Source of the DNA: Thermomonas sp. S9
Lineage (GTDB): Bacteria > Pseudomonadota > Gammaproteobacteria > Xanthomonadales > Xanthomonadaceae
Length of the DNA stretch: 64,000 bases
Reading direction: 5' to 3'
Assembly: GCF_024704365.1 (NCBI RefSeq)
Contig: NZ_JAJDFY010000001.1
Coordinates: 1,035,001-1,099,000 of the forward strand
In this document: one piece after another, positions 54,894-63,920 of the stretch
Numbering within the stretch: the stretch's first letter is position 1
Layout: each line of letters opens with the position of its first letter
Made by a program: the position numbers and the translations under genes
Notes under the pieces: generated by a model
Seen by the model: the letters and a program-made list of their open reading frames with translations, nothing else
Told to the model about the DNA's origin: nothing
The model's database searches: none

Positions 54894-55684
54894 GGCGCGC
54901 TCCTCGCACAGCGGAATCCCAGATTGGCAGTGGTATCGCGGCCTTCCAGCGAGGACAGCATGGCCACCCGCATCAGCACTGCGTAGTTTTCGCGATCGTC
55001 CATCGACAGCGCGCCGGCGCCGCAGAACTTGCCCTTGTCGGGGTCGCCCTGGGTGCGGTTGTCGCTGTCCACCATCAGTGAGGACGCGTCCTCGACCCAT
55101 TCCCACACCAGCCCGTGCAGGTCCTGCACGCCATAGACGTTCGGCGCCTGCAGGCTGACGCGCGGCAGCGGCGCGTGCGAAGGGCGCGCATACCAGCGCA
55201 GGATGCGCTCGCGCCAGGCCGGGTCGCGGCGGGCGTCAACGCGGGTTTCGTCGGCGGCCGCGGCGTATTCCCATTCGTTCCAGGTCGGCAACCGTGCGCC
55301 CAGCGACTTGCAGTAGGCCTCGGCCGCGAACCAGCTCACCCACACCACCGGGCGGTCGGGCAGGGCGTCCGGGCCGAGCGTGGTCGGCCCGGACCAGTGC
55401 GAGAGGTAGCGATCCTCGGCGAACACCCGGCTTACGCGGTCGCGCCGCCATTCGGGGTGGCGCGCGACGAAGGCCAGGAACTCGCCGTTGGTGACCGGCT
55501 TGCGCATCAGCGCGAAGGTGCGGATGTCGACGCCGTTCTTCGCGTCCTCGTAGCCGAGCACCGACTTGAACCGGCCGCCCGGGATCCCGGCGTAGCGCCC
55601 CGCCACTGCGGCGGCCGCAAGGCCGGCGAGTGGCAGGGCGGCGAGGCCGAGCGCCAAGAGCGTGGCGGCCAGAGGCTTGCGCAT
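54890..55684 (-). CDS. nirV: NirV-like formylglycine-generating-enzyme (SUMF1) family protein
   Basis: This 264-aa secreted protein has a signal peptide and one FGE-sulfatase domain (IPGGRFKSVLGYEDAKN, RPVVWVSWFAAEAYCKSLG, RLPTWNEWEYAA, ENYAVLMRVAML, NLGFRCAR). NirV proteins are found next to nirK in many denitrifiers, and their exact role in nitrite reductase activity is not settled. The gene starts five bases after the nirK stop. It is intact. Confidence 0.85.
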   Translation of the reverse strand: MRKPLAATLLALGLAALPLAGLAAAAVAGRYAGIPGGRFKSVLGYEDAKNGVDIRTFALMRKPVTNGEFLAFVARHPEWRRDRVSRVFAEDRYLSHWSGPTTLGPDALPDRPVVWVSWFAAEAYCKSLGARLPTWNEWEYAAAADETRVDARRDPAWRERILRWYARPSHAPLPRVSLQAPNVYGVQDLHGLVWEWVEDASSLMVDSDNRTQGDPDKGKFCGAGALSMDDRENYAVLMRVAMLSSLEGRDTTANLGFRCARSAP

Positions 55685-55688
55685 GGCG

Positions 55689-57215
55689 TCAGTGTCCAGC
55701 CGAGGCGTTGCCGGGCTTGGCGGTGCGGGCGGCGGCGGCCTGTTCCTTGCTGATCTGCCCGCCCGGGTTGCCCCAGCTGTTGAGCACGTAAGTGGCGATG
55801 TTGGCGACTTCATCGTCGGTGAGCTGGCTCATCGGCGGCATTACCGAGTTGTACTCCTTGCCGTTCACCGTGATCTTGCCGGTCAGACCATGCAGGATGA
55901 TCCCGGGCACGCGGCCGGGGTTGGCCTTGATGAAATCGGAACCGGCCAGCGGCGGGAATACGCCCTCCAGACCCTTGCCGTCGGGCTGATGGCAGGTGGA
56001 GCAGGTGCCGGCGAACAGCACCTTGCCGGCCGCGATCTGCTCCTCGCGGGTCAGCCTGCCGGCCTTGGCCGAGGCAGCGGCCACCGCCACCGGCGCGCGG
56101 CTGGTGCCGGCGGCCTGGTCGCCGAGATACACCGCATCCACTTCCTTGCCGGAATAGATGTCCTTGCGCTCGGGCCCGTCCGCCTTGAGGATCGCCAGCG
56201 CGCCCTTGTTGAAGGCGCGGAAGATGCTGTGATCGACCAGCACATAGCTGCCCGGCACTTCCATGTGGAACTCCATCATCGCCGCACCGCCGGCCGGGAT
56301 CAGCGTGGTCTGCACGTTCTCCTGGAAGCGGGTGCCGCCTTCGAACCAGACCTTGTCGAAGATCTCGCCGATCACGTGGAAGCTGGACACCAGGTTCGGG
56401 CCGCCGTTGCCGACGTACAGGCGCACTTTCTCGCCGGTCTTGGCGGTCAGCGCCTTGTCGCCGGTCAGCGCGCCTTCCATGCCGTTGAACAGCACATAGG
56501 TCGGATGCTCGTCGATGGCCTTCTCCATGTCGAAACCCTGGTGGCCCTTCTCGCGGTACTTGCCGGTGGTGTAGAAGTCGCCCTGCATCACGTAGTACTC
56601 GCGGTCCACCTTGGGCAGCCCTTCCGGTGGCTCGACCAGGATCAAGCCGTACATGCCGTTGGCGATGTGCATGCCCACCGGCGCGGTGGCGCAGTGGTAG
56701 ACGTACAGGCCGGCGTTCAGCGCCTTGAAGGTGAACCGGCTTTCATGCCCGGGTGCGGTGAAGCTGGAGGCCGCGCCGCCGCCCGGGCCGGTGACGCCGT
56801 GCAGGTCGATGTTGTGGGGCATCTTGCTGTCCGGCATGTTGCGCAGGTGGAACTCGACGGTGTCGCCCTGGCGCACGCGGATGAAGCTGCCCGGCACGGT
56901 GCCGCCGAAGGTCCAGAAGGTGTAGGTGACGCCTTCCGAGATCGGCATCTCCTTCTCGACCACGTCCAAGGTGACGATCACTTTGGCCGGATGGCTGCGC
57001 CCGGTCGGCGGCGGCACGTTCGGCGGGGAGGTCAGCACCGCCTCGACCGGTGCACCCTGCGGCGGCCCGAAATCGCCTTTGGCCGAGCCGCCGGTGTCGT
57101 CCTGATGGACGGCGCCGCTCGGCGCCGGACTGGGTTGTTCGATGCGGCAGGCGGGCAGGCTCAGGCTGGTGGCGACGGCCAGCGCCAGGGCGGCATGCCG
57201 GAACACGGGGTTCAT
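55689..57215 (-). CDS. nirK: copper-containing nitrite reductase with C-terminal cytochrome c domain
   Basis: This periplasmic enzyme reduces nitrite to nitric oxide. It has 508 aa with a lipoprotein-like or signal start (SLSLPACR). Two cupredoxin domains carry the type 1 and type 2 copper ligands in [22 protein letters not shown] and [10 protein letters not shown]. After about residue 400 a cytochrome c domain follows, with heme site [10 protein letters not shown] and a methionine ligand in NSVMPPMS. The fused heme domain probably feeds electrons to the type 1 copper directly. It is intact. It heads nirK-nirV-sco and lies 73 bases from an FNR box. Confidence 0.95.
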   Translation of the reverse strand: MNPVFRHAALALAVATSLSLPACRIEQPSPAPSGAVHQDDTGGSAKGDFGPPQGAPVEAVLTSPPNVPPPTGRSHPAKVIVTLDVVEKEMPISEGVTYTFWTFGGTVPGSFIRVRQGDTVEFHLRNMPDSKMPHNIDLHGVTGPGGGAASSFTAPGHESRFTFKALNAGLYVYHCATAPVGMHIANGMYGLILVEPPEGLPKVDREYYVMQGDFYTTGKYREKGHQGFDMEKAIDEHPTYVLFNGMEGALTGDKALTAKTGEKVRLYVGNGGPNLVSSFHVIGEIFDKVWFEGGTRFQENVQTTLIPAGGAAMMEFHMEVPGSYVLVDHSIFRAFNKGALAILKADGPERKDIYSGKEVDAVYLGDQAAGTSRAPVAVAAASAKAGRLTREEQIAAGKVLFAGTCSTCHQPDGKGLEGVFPPLAGSDFIKANPGRVPGIILHGLTGKITVNGKEYNSVMPPMSQLTDDEVANIATYVLNSWGNPGGQISKEQAAAARTAKPGNASAGH

Positions 57216-57287
57216 ATGGGCTTCCCTCGATGGATGGTGGACATGTTCGGTTCGGGACCAGCATCCCGCCCGCCGCTGGGAGCGGCG

Positions 57288-57301
57288 TTGACTTGAATCA
57301 A
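57288..57301. promoter_or_regulatory. FNR/ANR box, nirK side
   Basis: TTGACTTGAATCAA fits the FNR consensus. It lies 73 bases upstream of the nirK ATG. The 20-base stretch around it (57286-57305) recurs in inverted form on the porin side. Confidence 0.8.
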
Positions 57302-57337
57302 ACGCCGCGCCCGGTGGCCGCCCCGAAATGCGGGCGT

Positions 57338-57351
57338 TTGATTCAAGTCAA
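57338..57351. promoter_or_regulatory. FNR/ANR box, porin side
   Basis: TTGATTCAAGTCAA is the exact reverse complement of the nirK-side box, with its centre 50 bases away. It lies 62 bases upstream of the ATG of the outer membrane porin gene. Confidence 0.8.
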
Positions 57352-57412
57352 CGAGCCTCCGTCCCGGTTCGCCCACCCTTGCCGGCACCAACATCCGTCA
57401 GAAGCACGCACC

Positions 57413-58629
57413 ATGCCCACCAGCATTCGATGGGGTTCCCTGCTCGTACTCGCCGGTCTTGCCGCCGCGCCGCTGCGAGCCGCGGATACACCGCGTTCCG
57501 CGCTCGAGTGGGATCTGCGGGTCCGCCACGAGCAGGTGGACGATGCGGGTTTCACGCACGACGCCCATGCCACCACCGCGCGGTTGCGCGCGGGGGTGCG
57601 GCTGCGCCAGCCACCGGCTGGATGCTGCTGCTGGAGGGCGAGGGTGTGGCCGGAGCCGGGAATTACAACAGTGGCGCCAACGGCAAGGTGACGTACCCGA
57701 CCGTGCTCGATCCCGCCAGCGCCGAGCTCAACCAGGCCTGGATCGGCTGGAACAACGATCGGGGCGGAGTGACGCTGGGCCGCCAGCGCATCGCGCTGGA
57801 CAACCAGCGCTGGGTTGGCAACGTCGGCTGGCGCCAGAACGAACAGACCTTCGATGCCATCGGGCTGCTGTGGCGTCCCACGCCTGCGCTGACCCTGCGC
57901 TACGACTGGCTGGGCAAGGTGTATCGCGTGGCCAGCGATCGGGCGTTGAATCCATTGGCGCGCGCGCGCGATCTCGACACCCATCTGCTGAATGTCGCCT
58001 GGAAGCGGGGCGGCCAGCAGTGGGTCGGATATGCCTATCTGCACGACGATCGCGACGTCGCCAGTGCGTCCACCGCCACCTACGGCCTGCGCTGGACCGG
58101 CAGCGCCGCGCGCGAGGGCCGCGGCTTCGGCTGGAGCGCGGAGTTTGCGCGCCAGCGCAACCATGCGCACAACCCGCTGCATTACGGCCATGACTACTGG
58201 CTGCTGGAGCCCAGCTGGACCCAGGCCGGCGTCACCCTGCGCGCGGGCTGGGAGCATCTCGGCGGAGACGGGGTGACGGCCGTACAGACGCCGCTGGCGA
58301 CCCTGCATGCCTTCAACGGCTGGGATGACCAGTTCCTGGTGACGCCGGCGAAGGGGCTGGATGACCGCTACCTCGGCGCCGGCGGCAAGTTCGGCCGCGG
58401 CCGTCTCGACGGCAAGCTGGCCTGGGCGCTGGCCTGGCACGATTACCGCGCCGATGTCGGCGGCGTGCGCTACGGCCGCGAGTGGAATGCCTCGCTTGGC
58501 TTTCCGCTGCCCGGTGGCCTGGTCGGCCTGGTGAAATTGGCCGACTACCGCGCCGATGGATTCTCGCGCGACAACCGCAAGCTGTGGCTGCAGGTGGAGT
58601 GGCGCGGCACACGGGCACTGGCGCCATGA
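57413..58629 (+). CDS. alginate-export/porin-type outer membrane beta-barrel protein; frameshifted as sequenced
   Basis: This 405-aa (restored) protein has a signal peptide ending at PLRAAD and alternating beta-strand sequence to a C-terminal aromatic-containing strand (KLWLQVEWRG). Sequence such as GVTLGRQRIALDNQRW is typical of the alginate-export/porin group (DUF1302-like). In this anaerobic cluster it may admit nitrate or nitrite, which is an inference. One base is missing near 57606-57612 after VRLR. Its stop overlaps the DUF2249 ATG. Confidence 0.8.
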
Positions 58630-58844
58630 ACCGCCTGGATCTACGTGCGCTGCCGGCGCCGGAGCCGCTGCTGCTGGCACTGGCCGCCGCCGATGCGCTG
58701 CAGCCGGGGCAGGCGGTGGAAGTGTTGACGCCGCAGTTGCCGGTACCGTTGCTGGAGGCACTGGAAGCACGCGGTCTGCACTGGCGCAGCGAACCGTGTG
58801 CGGATCACGGCACCTGGGTGGGGATCCTGCGGCCCGTCGATTGA
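58626..58844 (+). CDS. DUF2249 family protein
   Basis: This 72-aa protein starts MNRLDLRALPAPEPLLLAL. The family has a TusA-like fold and is often found beside denitrification or hemerythrin genes; no biochemical function is settled. Here it lacks the usual conserved cysteine near the start but has one in EPCADHGTW. Its ATG overlaps the porin stop by four bases, so it is co-transcribed from the FNR-controlled promoter. Confidence 0.75.
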   Translation: MNRLDLRALPAPEPLLLALAAADALQPGQAVEVLTPQLPVPLLEALEARGLHWRSEPCADHGTWVGILRPVD

Positions 58845-58854
58845 GGGGGATGCG

Positions 58855-60108
58855 ATGACCAGGCTGGCCATGCAGCAGGCGCCGGCACCGGCGACGCCGC
58901 GGCGGTTCCTGCGGTGGGCGTCGCTGTGGGGGATGGCGGCCGGCTTGCTGCTGGCCGTCGATGGCGACATCGCGCTGGCCTCGCGTTGGGGGGGCGCCAC
59001 GCTGGCGCTGGTGCATGCGCTGGCGCTGGGGGTGCTGGGCAACGCGATGTTCGGCAGCCTGCTGCAGTTTCTGCCGGTGGCCGCCGCTGTGCGGGTGCGC
59101 GGCGGCCGCGGCGCGGCGCTGCTGCTGCACGCACTGCTGAACCTCGGCGCGTTGCTGTTGGTACTGGCGCTGCGCCGGACCGCTCCGCTGTCGCCGTACT
59201 GGGGTGGCCTGCTGCTGCTGGCTGCGTTCGCGCTGCTGGCGGTGCTGCTGCTGCCGGGGCTGATCCGCGCTGGCGGGCAGACGCTGCTGCGCTGGGGGGT
59301 GGGCTGCGCGGTGGCCGGCGGACTGGTGGCGGCACTGCTCGGGTTGGTGCTGGCACTGACCGTGGCGGGCATATGGCGATTGCCGCTGCAGCCGCTGACC
59401 GATGCACATGCCGGCTGGGGCGTGCTGGGATGGGTGCTGGCCCTGCTGGTGGCGGTGGCGCGGGTGGTGATGCCGATGTTCCAGGGCGTGGCCGCGGTGC
59501 CTGCGCGCTTGCAGGCGGGTTGGCAGTTGGCGCTGTACGCACTGCTGTTGATCGCGCTGGTGCTGGCGCTGCGTGGCGCCTCGGCCCCGGCGCTGCGGGT
59601 GGGCGCCGGGCTGCTGGTGCTGGCCGCCGCATTGGGTGGCCTGCTGCTGCAATCGCGTGCACCGCGGCTGCGGCGCACGCCGCTGACGTATTCCTGGATG
59701 GTGGGCTTTGCCGCGCTGGCCGCGGCGGCCTGCGCGCTGCTGGCCGGGGGCGCTGCCAACCTGCTGCTGGCGGGCATGCTCTCGCTGGCGATCGGGCTGC
59801 CGCTGCTGGTCGGCGGGATGCAGCTGGAGATCTTTGCCTTTCTCGGCTGGATCGACCTGCAGCGACGCTGCGGGCGTGGGGTGCACCTGCCCGGCGTGCA
59901 GCTGCTGCTGCCGGCGCGCGACAAATTCATCGTGCTGGCGCTGCACGGGCTGTCCGCGGCGGCGCTGCTTGCCGCCACGGCGCAGCCTGCGCTGGCGCGG
60001 CTGGCCGGCGGTGCGCTGCTGCTGGCGCATGCGGCGGGATTTGCTGCGCAGTGCGGCGTCAGCTGGCGCTGCAACCGTTTTCTTGGCGCCGTGGAGGATC
60101 GACGATGA
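58855..60108 (+). CDS. NnrS-like multi-helix membrane protein
   Basis: This 417-aa very hydrophobic protein has about 11-12 predicted helices. Histidines sit in LVHALALGVLGNAMFG and DAHAGWGVLGW, a pattern like that of NnrS heme-copper membrane proteins of denitrifiers, which protect against nitric oxide stress. The later segment LVGGMQLEIFAFLGWIDLQ is also conserved-looking. I am fairly sure it is a permease-like or heme membrane protein, less sure that it is true NnrS. It starts after GAGGGGGATGCG and overlaps the next ATG. Confidence 0.65.
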   Translation: MTRLAMQQAPAPATPRRFLRWASLWGMAAGLLLAVDGDIALASRWGGATLALVHALALGVLGNAMFGSLLQFLPVAAAVRVRGGRGAALLLHALLNLGALLLVLALRRTAPLSPYWGGLLLLAAFALLAVLLLPGLIRAGGQTLLRWGVGCAVAGGLVAALLGLVLALTVAGIWRLPLQPLTDAHAGWGVLGWVLALLVAVARVVMPMFQGVAAVPARLQAGWQLALYALLLIALVLALRGASAPALRVGAGLLVLAAALGGLLLQSRAPRLRRTPLTYSWMVGFAALAAAACALLAGGAANLLLAGMLSLAIGLPLLVGGMQLEIFAFLGWIDLQRRCGRGVHLPGVQLLLPARDKFIVLALHGLSAAALLAATAQPALARLAGGALLLAHAAGFAAQCGVSWRCNRFLGAVEDRR

Positions 60109-60485
60109 GCAGGGTACTGCCGCTGGTGTATGCGTGTTCTGGCTGTTCGAGTGCCGCACAGATGGCCAATCATCTGGCGCTGCGGCTGGATCGTGCCGGC
60201 GCGGCCGAAATGTCCTGTATCGCCGGGGTCGGCGGTGGCGTTGCCGGGCTGGTGCGCACGGCGCGCAGCGGGCGGCCGATCCTGGCGCTGGACGGCTGCG
60301 TGTTGCATTGCGTAAAGGCGTGTCTGGATCGTGCCGGCGTGGCGGCGGATGTCCACCTCGTGCTTTCCAGATATGGCGTCAAGAAGCGGAAGCACGCGGA
60401 TTTCGACCCGGCGGAGGCCGACGCTTTATACGGGAAGCATGTGCTTCCGGCAGCGTGCGCATTGCATGGGGGTGTGAATCCGTGA
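60105..60485 (+). CDS. DGC-domain putative zinc-binding protein
   Basis: This 126-aa protein has an N-terminal YACSGCSSAAQMANH and the DGC motif in ALDGCVLHCVKACLDRAG, together giving several cysteines for metal binding. The family (metal-binding DGC domain) is uncharacterised and often sits in anaerobic respiration clusters. It is coupled on both sides, by ATGA with the NnrS-like gene and GTGA with chorismate mutase. Confidence 0.85.
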   Translation: MSRVLPLVYACSGCSSAAQMANHLALRLDRAGAAEMSCIAGVGGGVAGLVRTARSGRPILALDGCVLHCVKACLDRAGVAADVHLVLSRYGVKKRKHADFDPAEADALYGKHVLPAACALHGGVNP

Positions 60486-60937
60486 GTGGCCATCCATCCC
60501 TGCTGGCTCCGCTGCGCCTGGCCATCGACGGTCTGGACGATGGGCTGCTGCTCTTGCTGGCGACGCGCACGCATCTGGCGCGCGCAGCCGGTGCATTGAA
60601 ATCGCGTTCTGGAGTGCAGGGTCGGGATGCCAGGCGGGAGGTGGAAGTACTGAGGCGTGGGCAGGGGCTGGCGCGCCGACTCGGGATGGCGCCGCAGACG
60701 GCGCATGGCGTTCTCCGGTTGGCCATCGGGGAGGCCTGTCGTGCCCAGGGGCTGGGCTCTGATCTGGATCAAAGCACGGCAGCCGGCGCCGCCGGCATCA
60801 TGCCAGCCCACGTGTCGAACGATGGTTTCAGCGCCATGCATGGACTTCCCGTTTCCCTGCTGAGGCTGGTGCCGCCCCCAGCGGCTGGCGCCATTGGCGC
60901 GCCTGATTCCCGAAGGGAGCAGGGCGCGCGTGCTTGA
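60482..60937 (+). CDS. AroQ-type chorismate mutase domain, possibly fused to UbiT
   Basis: From a GTG start overlapping the DGC stop, residues 5-90 form an all-helical AroQ fold. Active-site positions are recognisable: R in LRLAIDGLD, R in ATRTHLA, K in ALK and DARREVEVLRR. This would convert chorismate to prephenate. The frame stays open beyond the domain and enters the UbiT N-terminus (LPVSLLRLVPP) in the same frame. If the C run at 60875-60879 is one base too long, the two are a single 283-aa protein. As sequenced the frame ends at 60937. Confidence 0.75.
   Translation: MSGHPSLLAPLRLAIDGLDDGLLLLLATRTHLARAAGALKSRSGVQGRDARREVEVLRRGQGLARRLGMAPQTAHGVLRLAIGEACRAQGLGSDLDQSTAAGAAGIMPAHVSNDGFSAMHGLPVSLLRLVPPPAAGAIGAPDSRREQGARA
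60759..60772. promoter_or_regulatory. FNR/ANR box-like site upstream of ubiT
   Basis: CTGATCTGGATCAA differs from the FNR consensus by one base. It lies within the chorismate mutase frame, 64 bases upstream of the ATG at 60836 where a typical UbiT would start. This is a usual activator distance. Confidence 0.6.
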
Positions 60938-61334
60938 GAAGATGATGGCCAGGGTGCTGGCTGCACCGGTCGAGAATGGCGACCTCGATTTCATGGCCGG
61001 TCGCCGTATCGGAATCGAGGTCGGCGACCTCGATTTGCGCTGGGTCGTGACCCTGCAGGGAAAACACTTGACCGTGGTGCGCCAGCCTGCAGAAGCGACG
61101 GTGCGCGGCACCGCCACCGACCTGCTGCTGCTGGCCGGCCGGCTGGAAGATGCCGACACCCTGTTCTTCCAGCGCCGGCTGGTGCTGACCGGCGATGTCG
61201 AGCTGGGCCTGACCGCGCGCAACCTGCTGGACCGGTTGCCATGGGAAAAGGTCCCGCTGGGCCTGCGCATCGTCCTCAACCGCGGTGCCCGCTTCGCTCG
61301 CGCCGCACGTAGCGCCTATCGCGCGAAAGCCTGA
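60836..61334 (+). CDS. ubiT: UbiT, SCP2-domain accessory protein for O2-independent ubiquinone synthesis; frameshifted as sequenced
   Basis: UbiT binds polyprenylated precursors through an SCP2 fold and works with UbiU and UbiV, not seen here, for anaerobic ubiquinone hydroxylation. Signatures are NGDLDFMAGRRIGIEVGDL, the core RWVVTLQGKHLTV and DTLFFQRRLVLTGDVELGL. With one C removed from the run at 60875-60879, the protein starts MHGLPVSLLRLVPPQRLAPL and has 165 aa, the normal size. Without that correction the first open frame starts at 60894. An FNR-like box precedes it. Confidence 0.85.
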
Positions 61335-61400
61335 GCGTCACTTCCACGCCATGCCTGCGCGGTGGCCGCGCGGGCTTGCCTGTCCCGATCCGAAGAGCCC

Positions 61401-62429
61401 ATGAACGCATCCGCCGCGCCGTCCTGGCATCCCGCACTCGAAGCGCGCTACGCGCCGCTGGTCGAAAAGCTCGAACGCCTGATCCCGTGCATGGAGGTGC
61501 CGCTGCATCTGCCGTGGATCGACGCGATCCTCGAACTCAAGCGTCGCCGCGGCGCGTTGATCATGGCGCACAGCTACCAGGCGCCGGAGATCTTCCACGG
61601 CGTGGCCGACGTCACCGGCGATTCGCTGGCGCTGGCGCAGGCAGCGGCCGACTGCGACAGCAACCTGATCGTGCTGTGCGGCGTCCACTTCATGGCCGAG
61701 AGCGCCAAGCTCCTGGCCCCGGACAAGACCGTGCTGATCCCGGACCTGGACGCCGGCTGTTCGCTGGCGTCCTCGATCACCGCCGCCGACGTGCGCGCGC
61801 TGCGCGCGCAGCATCCGGGTGCGCCGGTGGTCAGCTACGTCAACACCAGCGCGGCGGTGAAAGCCGAGTCCGACGCCTGCTGCACCTCTGCCAACGCGGT
61901 GCAGGTGGTGGATGCCATCGCCGCCGAGTTCGGCGTGGACAAGGTGATCTTCCTGCCTGACCGCTACCTCGGTGCATGGGTGGCGCAGCAGACCGGCATC
62001 GAACTGGTGCTGTGGAACGGCGTGTGCGAGGTGCACGAAACCTTCACCGCGCAGCAGGCCAGGCATGCGCGTGAGCGCTTCGACGCCAGGATCGTGGCGC
62101 ACCCGGAGTGCGCCCCGGAGGTGCTGGCCGAGGCCGATTTCGTGGGCTCCACCAGCGCCATGGGGCAGTGGCTGGCGAAGGAAAAGCCGACGCGGGTGGC
62201 GATGATCACCGAGTGCTCGATGGCCGACAACCTGCGCAACCAGTTCCCGCAGGTGGAGTTCATCAAGCCGTGCAACCTGTGCCCGCACATGAAGCGGATC
62301 ACCCTGCCCAACATCCACGCCTGCCTGCGCGATTTGAAGCACGAAGTGACCGTGCCCGGGGACGAGGCGGCAGCCGCGCGGCGTGCGCTGGCACGGATGC
62401 TGGCGGTGGGGCGTCGCGACCGGGTGTGA
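61401..62429 (+). CDS. nadA: quinolinate synthase
   Basis: This 4Fe-4S enzyme condenses iminoaspartate with dihydroxyacetone phosphate. It has 342 aa. Motifs are IMAHSYQAPEI, CGVHFMAESAKLL, SYVNTSAAVKAESD, and the cluster cysteines, including PCNLCPHMKRI. It is intact, with nadB overlapping by four bases. Confidence 0.96.
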   Translation: MNASAAPSWHPALEARYAPLVEKLERLIPCMEVPLHLPWIDAILELKRRRGALIMAHSYQAPEIFHGVADVTGDSLALAQAAADCDSNLIVLCGVHFMAESAKLLAPDKTVLIPDLDAGCSLASSITAADVRALRAQHPGAPVVSYVNTSAAVKAESDACCTSANAVQVVDAIAAEFGVDKVIFLPDRYLGAWVAQQTGIELVLWNGVCEVHETFTAQQARHARERFDARIVAHPECAPEVLAEADFVGSTSAMGQWLAKEKPTRVAMITECSMADNLRNQFPQVEFIKPCNLCPHMKRITLPNIHACLRDLKHEVTVPGDEAAAARRALARMLAVGRRDRV

Positions 62430-63871
62430 GCACGTCCCTGCCCGTCATCATCGTTGGCGGCGGCATTGCCGGGCTGTCGGCGGCGCTGGCCGCCGCGCCG
62501 GCGCCGGTGCTGTTGCTGGCGCGCGCCTCCGGCACCCGCGGCGCCGCCAGCGCGCTTGCGCAGGGCGGTATCGCTGCGGCCATCGGTCCCGGCGACAGCC
62601 CGCAGGCGCACGCGCATGACACCTGTGCCGCGGGGAGCTTCCACAACGAGACAGCGATCGTCGATCTGCTGACGCGCGAAGCTGCGCCTGCGATCCAGTG
62701 GCTGCAGGATTTTGGCGTGGCGTTCGACCGCGATGACGGTGGCCAACTGCAGCTCGCGCGCGAAGGAGGTCATGGCTGCCATCGCATCGTCCATGCCGGC
62801 GGCGATGCCACCGGCGCGAGGGTGATGGAGACGCTGGTGTCGGCGGCGCGGCGGTCGGTCCATATCACGCGCTGGAGCGGGGTGGATGTGGATGGATTGG
62901 TGCTGCGCGGAGATCACGTCCACGGTGTATGCATTACGCGTGAGGACGGCAGACGCGAGGCGCTGCACGGGCGCGCGGTGGTGCTGGCGACCGGCGGCAT
63001 CGGCGGGCTGTTCGCGCACACCAGCAACCCGGCCGATGCCGATGGCAGTGGGCTGGCGCTGGCAATGGCCGCGGGTGCGCGGGCGCGCGACCTCGAGTTC
63101 GTGCAGTTCCATCCCACCGCGCTGGCGCTGCCGGGCCTGCACAGCCTGCCGCTGGTCACCGAGGCACTGCGCGGCGCCGGCGCGCGCCTGCACGACATGC
63201 GTGGCGCAGCGCTGATGGATGGCGTGCACCCGCTGGCCGACCTGGCGCCGCGCGACGTCGTGGCGCGCCGGGTCTGGCAGGCCTGTCGCGATGGCGGCGC
63301 ACTGCTGGATGCACGCACGGTCGGCGCCGCGTTCCCGCAGCGCTTTCCCACCGTGTTCAAGGTCTGCATGGACCACGGCATCGACCCGCGCGTGCAGCCG
63401 ATCCCGGTGGCCGTGGCGGCGCATTTCCACATGGGCGGGATTGCGGTCGACGCCGACGGCCGCAGCTCGCTGCCGGGTCTTTTCGCAGTGGGCGAGGTGG
63501 CCTGCAATGGCGTGCACGGCGCGAACCGGCTGGCCAGCAACTCGCTGCTGGAGGGCGTGGTGTTCGGCCGCCGGCTGGGCGCACTGCTGCGCACGCTGCC
63601 CGATGGTGGACAGCCGCCGGGATGTTTCCGGATCGTACGGCGCAGGCCATCGCTGGATGCGGCGCAGCTCGACTGGCTGCGCGCGCTGATGATGCAGGCG
63701 ATGGGGCCGCTGCGCACGGGCGCGGCCCTGCAGGCGGCGCTGCGGCACTGTGCGGTGTTGGCCGCGTCCGGCTGGCAGGGCGCGCTGGCGCAGGGGATGC
63801 TGGAGGCCGCGCTGCGGCGAACCGCGAGCCTGGGGGCGCATTACCGCAGCGATGCGCTACCGCCAGGCTGA
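62426..63871 (+). CDS. nadB: L-aspartate oxidase
   Basis: This FAD enzyme makes iminoaspartate, the substrate of NadA. It has 481 aa from a GTG start overlapping the nadA stop. The FAD motif is VIIVGGGIAGLSAALAA, followed by SALAQGGIAAA, FVQFHPTAL and AVGEVACNGVHGANRLASNS. NadB can use fumarate in place of oxygen, which suits the anaerobic surroundings. It is intact. Confidence 0.96.
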   Translation: MSTSLPVIIVGGGIAGLSAALAAAPAPVLLLARASGTRGAASALAQGGIAAAIGPGDSPQAHAHDTCAAGSFHNETAIVDLLTREAAPAIQWLQDFGVAFDRDDGGQLQLAREGGHGCHRIVHAGGDATGARVMETLVSAARRSVHITRWSGVDVDGLVLRGDHVHGVCITREDGRREALHGRAVVLATGGIGGLFAHTSNPADADGSGLALAMAAGARARDLEFVQFHPTALALPGLHSLPLVTEALRGAGARLHDMRGAALMDGVHPLADLAPRDVVARRVWQACRDGGALLDARTVGAAFPQRFPTVFKVCMDHGIDPRVQPIPVAVAAHFHMGGIAVDADGRSSLPGLFAVGEVACNGVHGANRLASNSLLEGVVFGRRLGALLRTLPDGGQPPGCFRIVRRRPSLDAAQLDWLRALMMQAMGPLRTGAALQAALRHCAVLAASGWQGALAQGMLEAALRRTASLGAHYRSDALPPG

Positions 63872-63920
63872 TACCGCCGGGAAAACGGGCACGTCCCTGT
63901 GCCCCGAAACCCGCCGCCGC

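Noticed and set aside
63887..63904. Terminator after nadB
   Set aside because: GGGCAC/GTGCCC forms a six-bp stem but lacks a T run; evidence is too thin.
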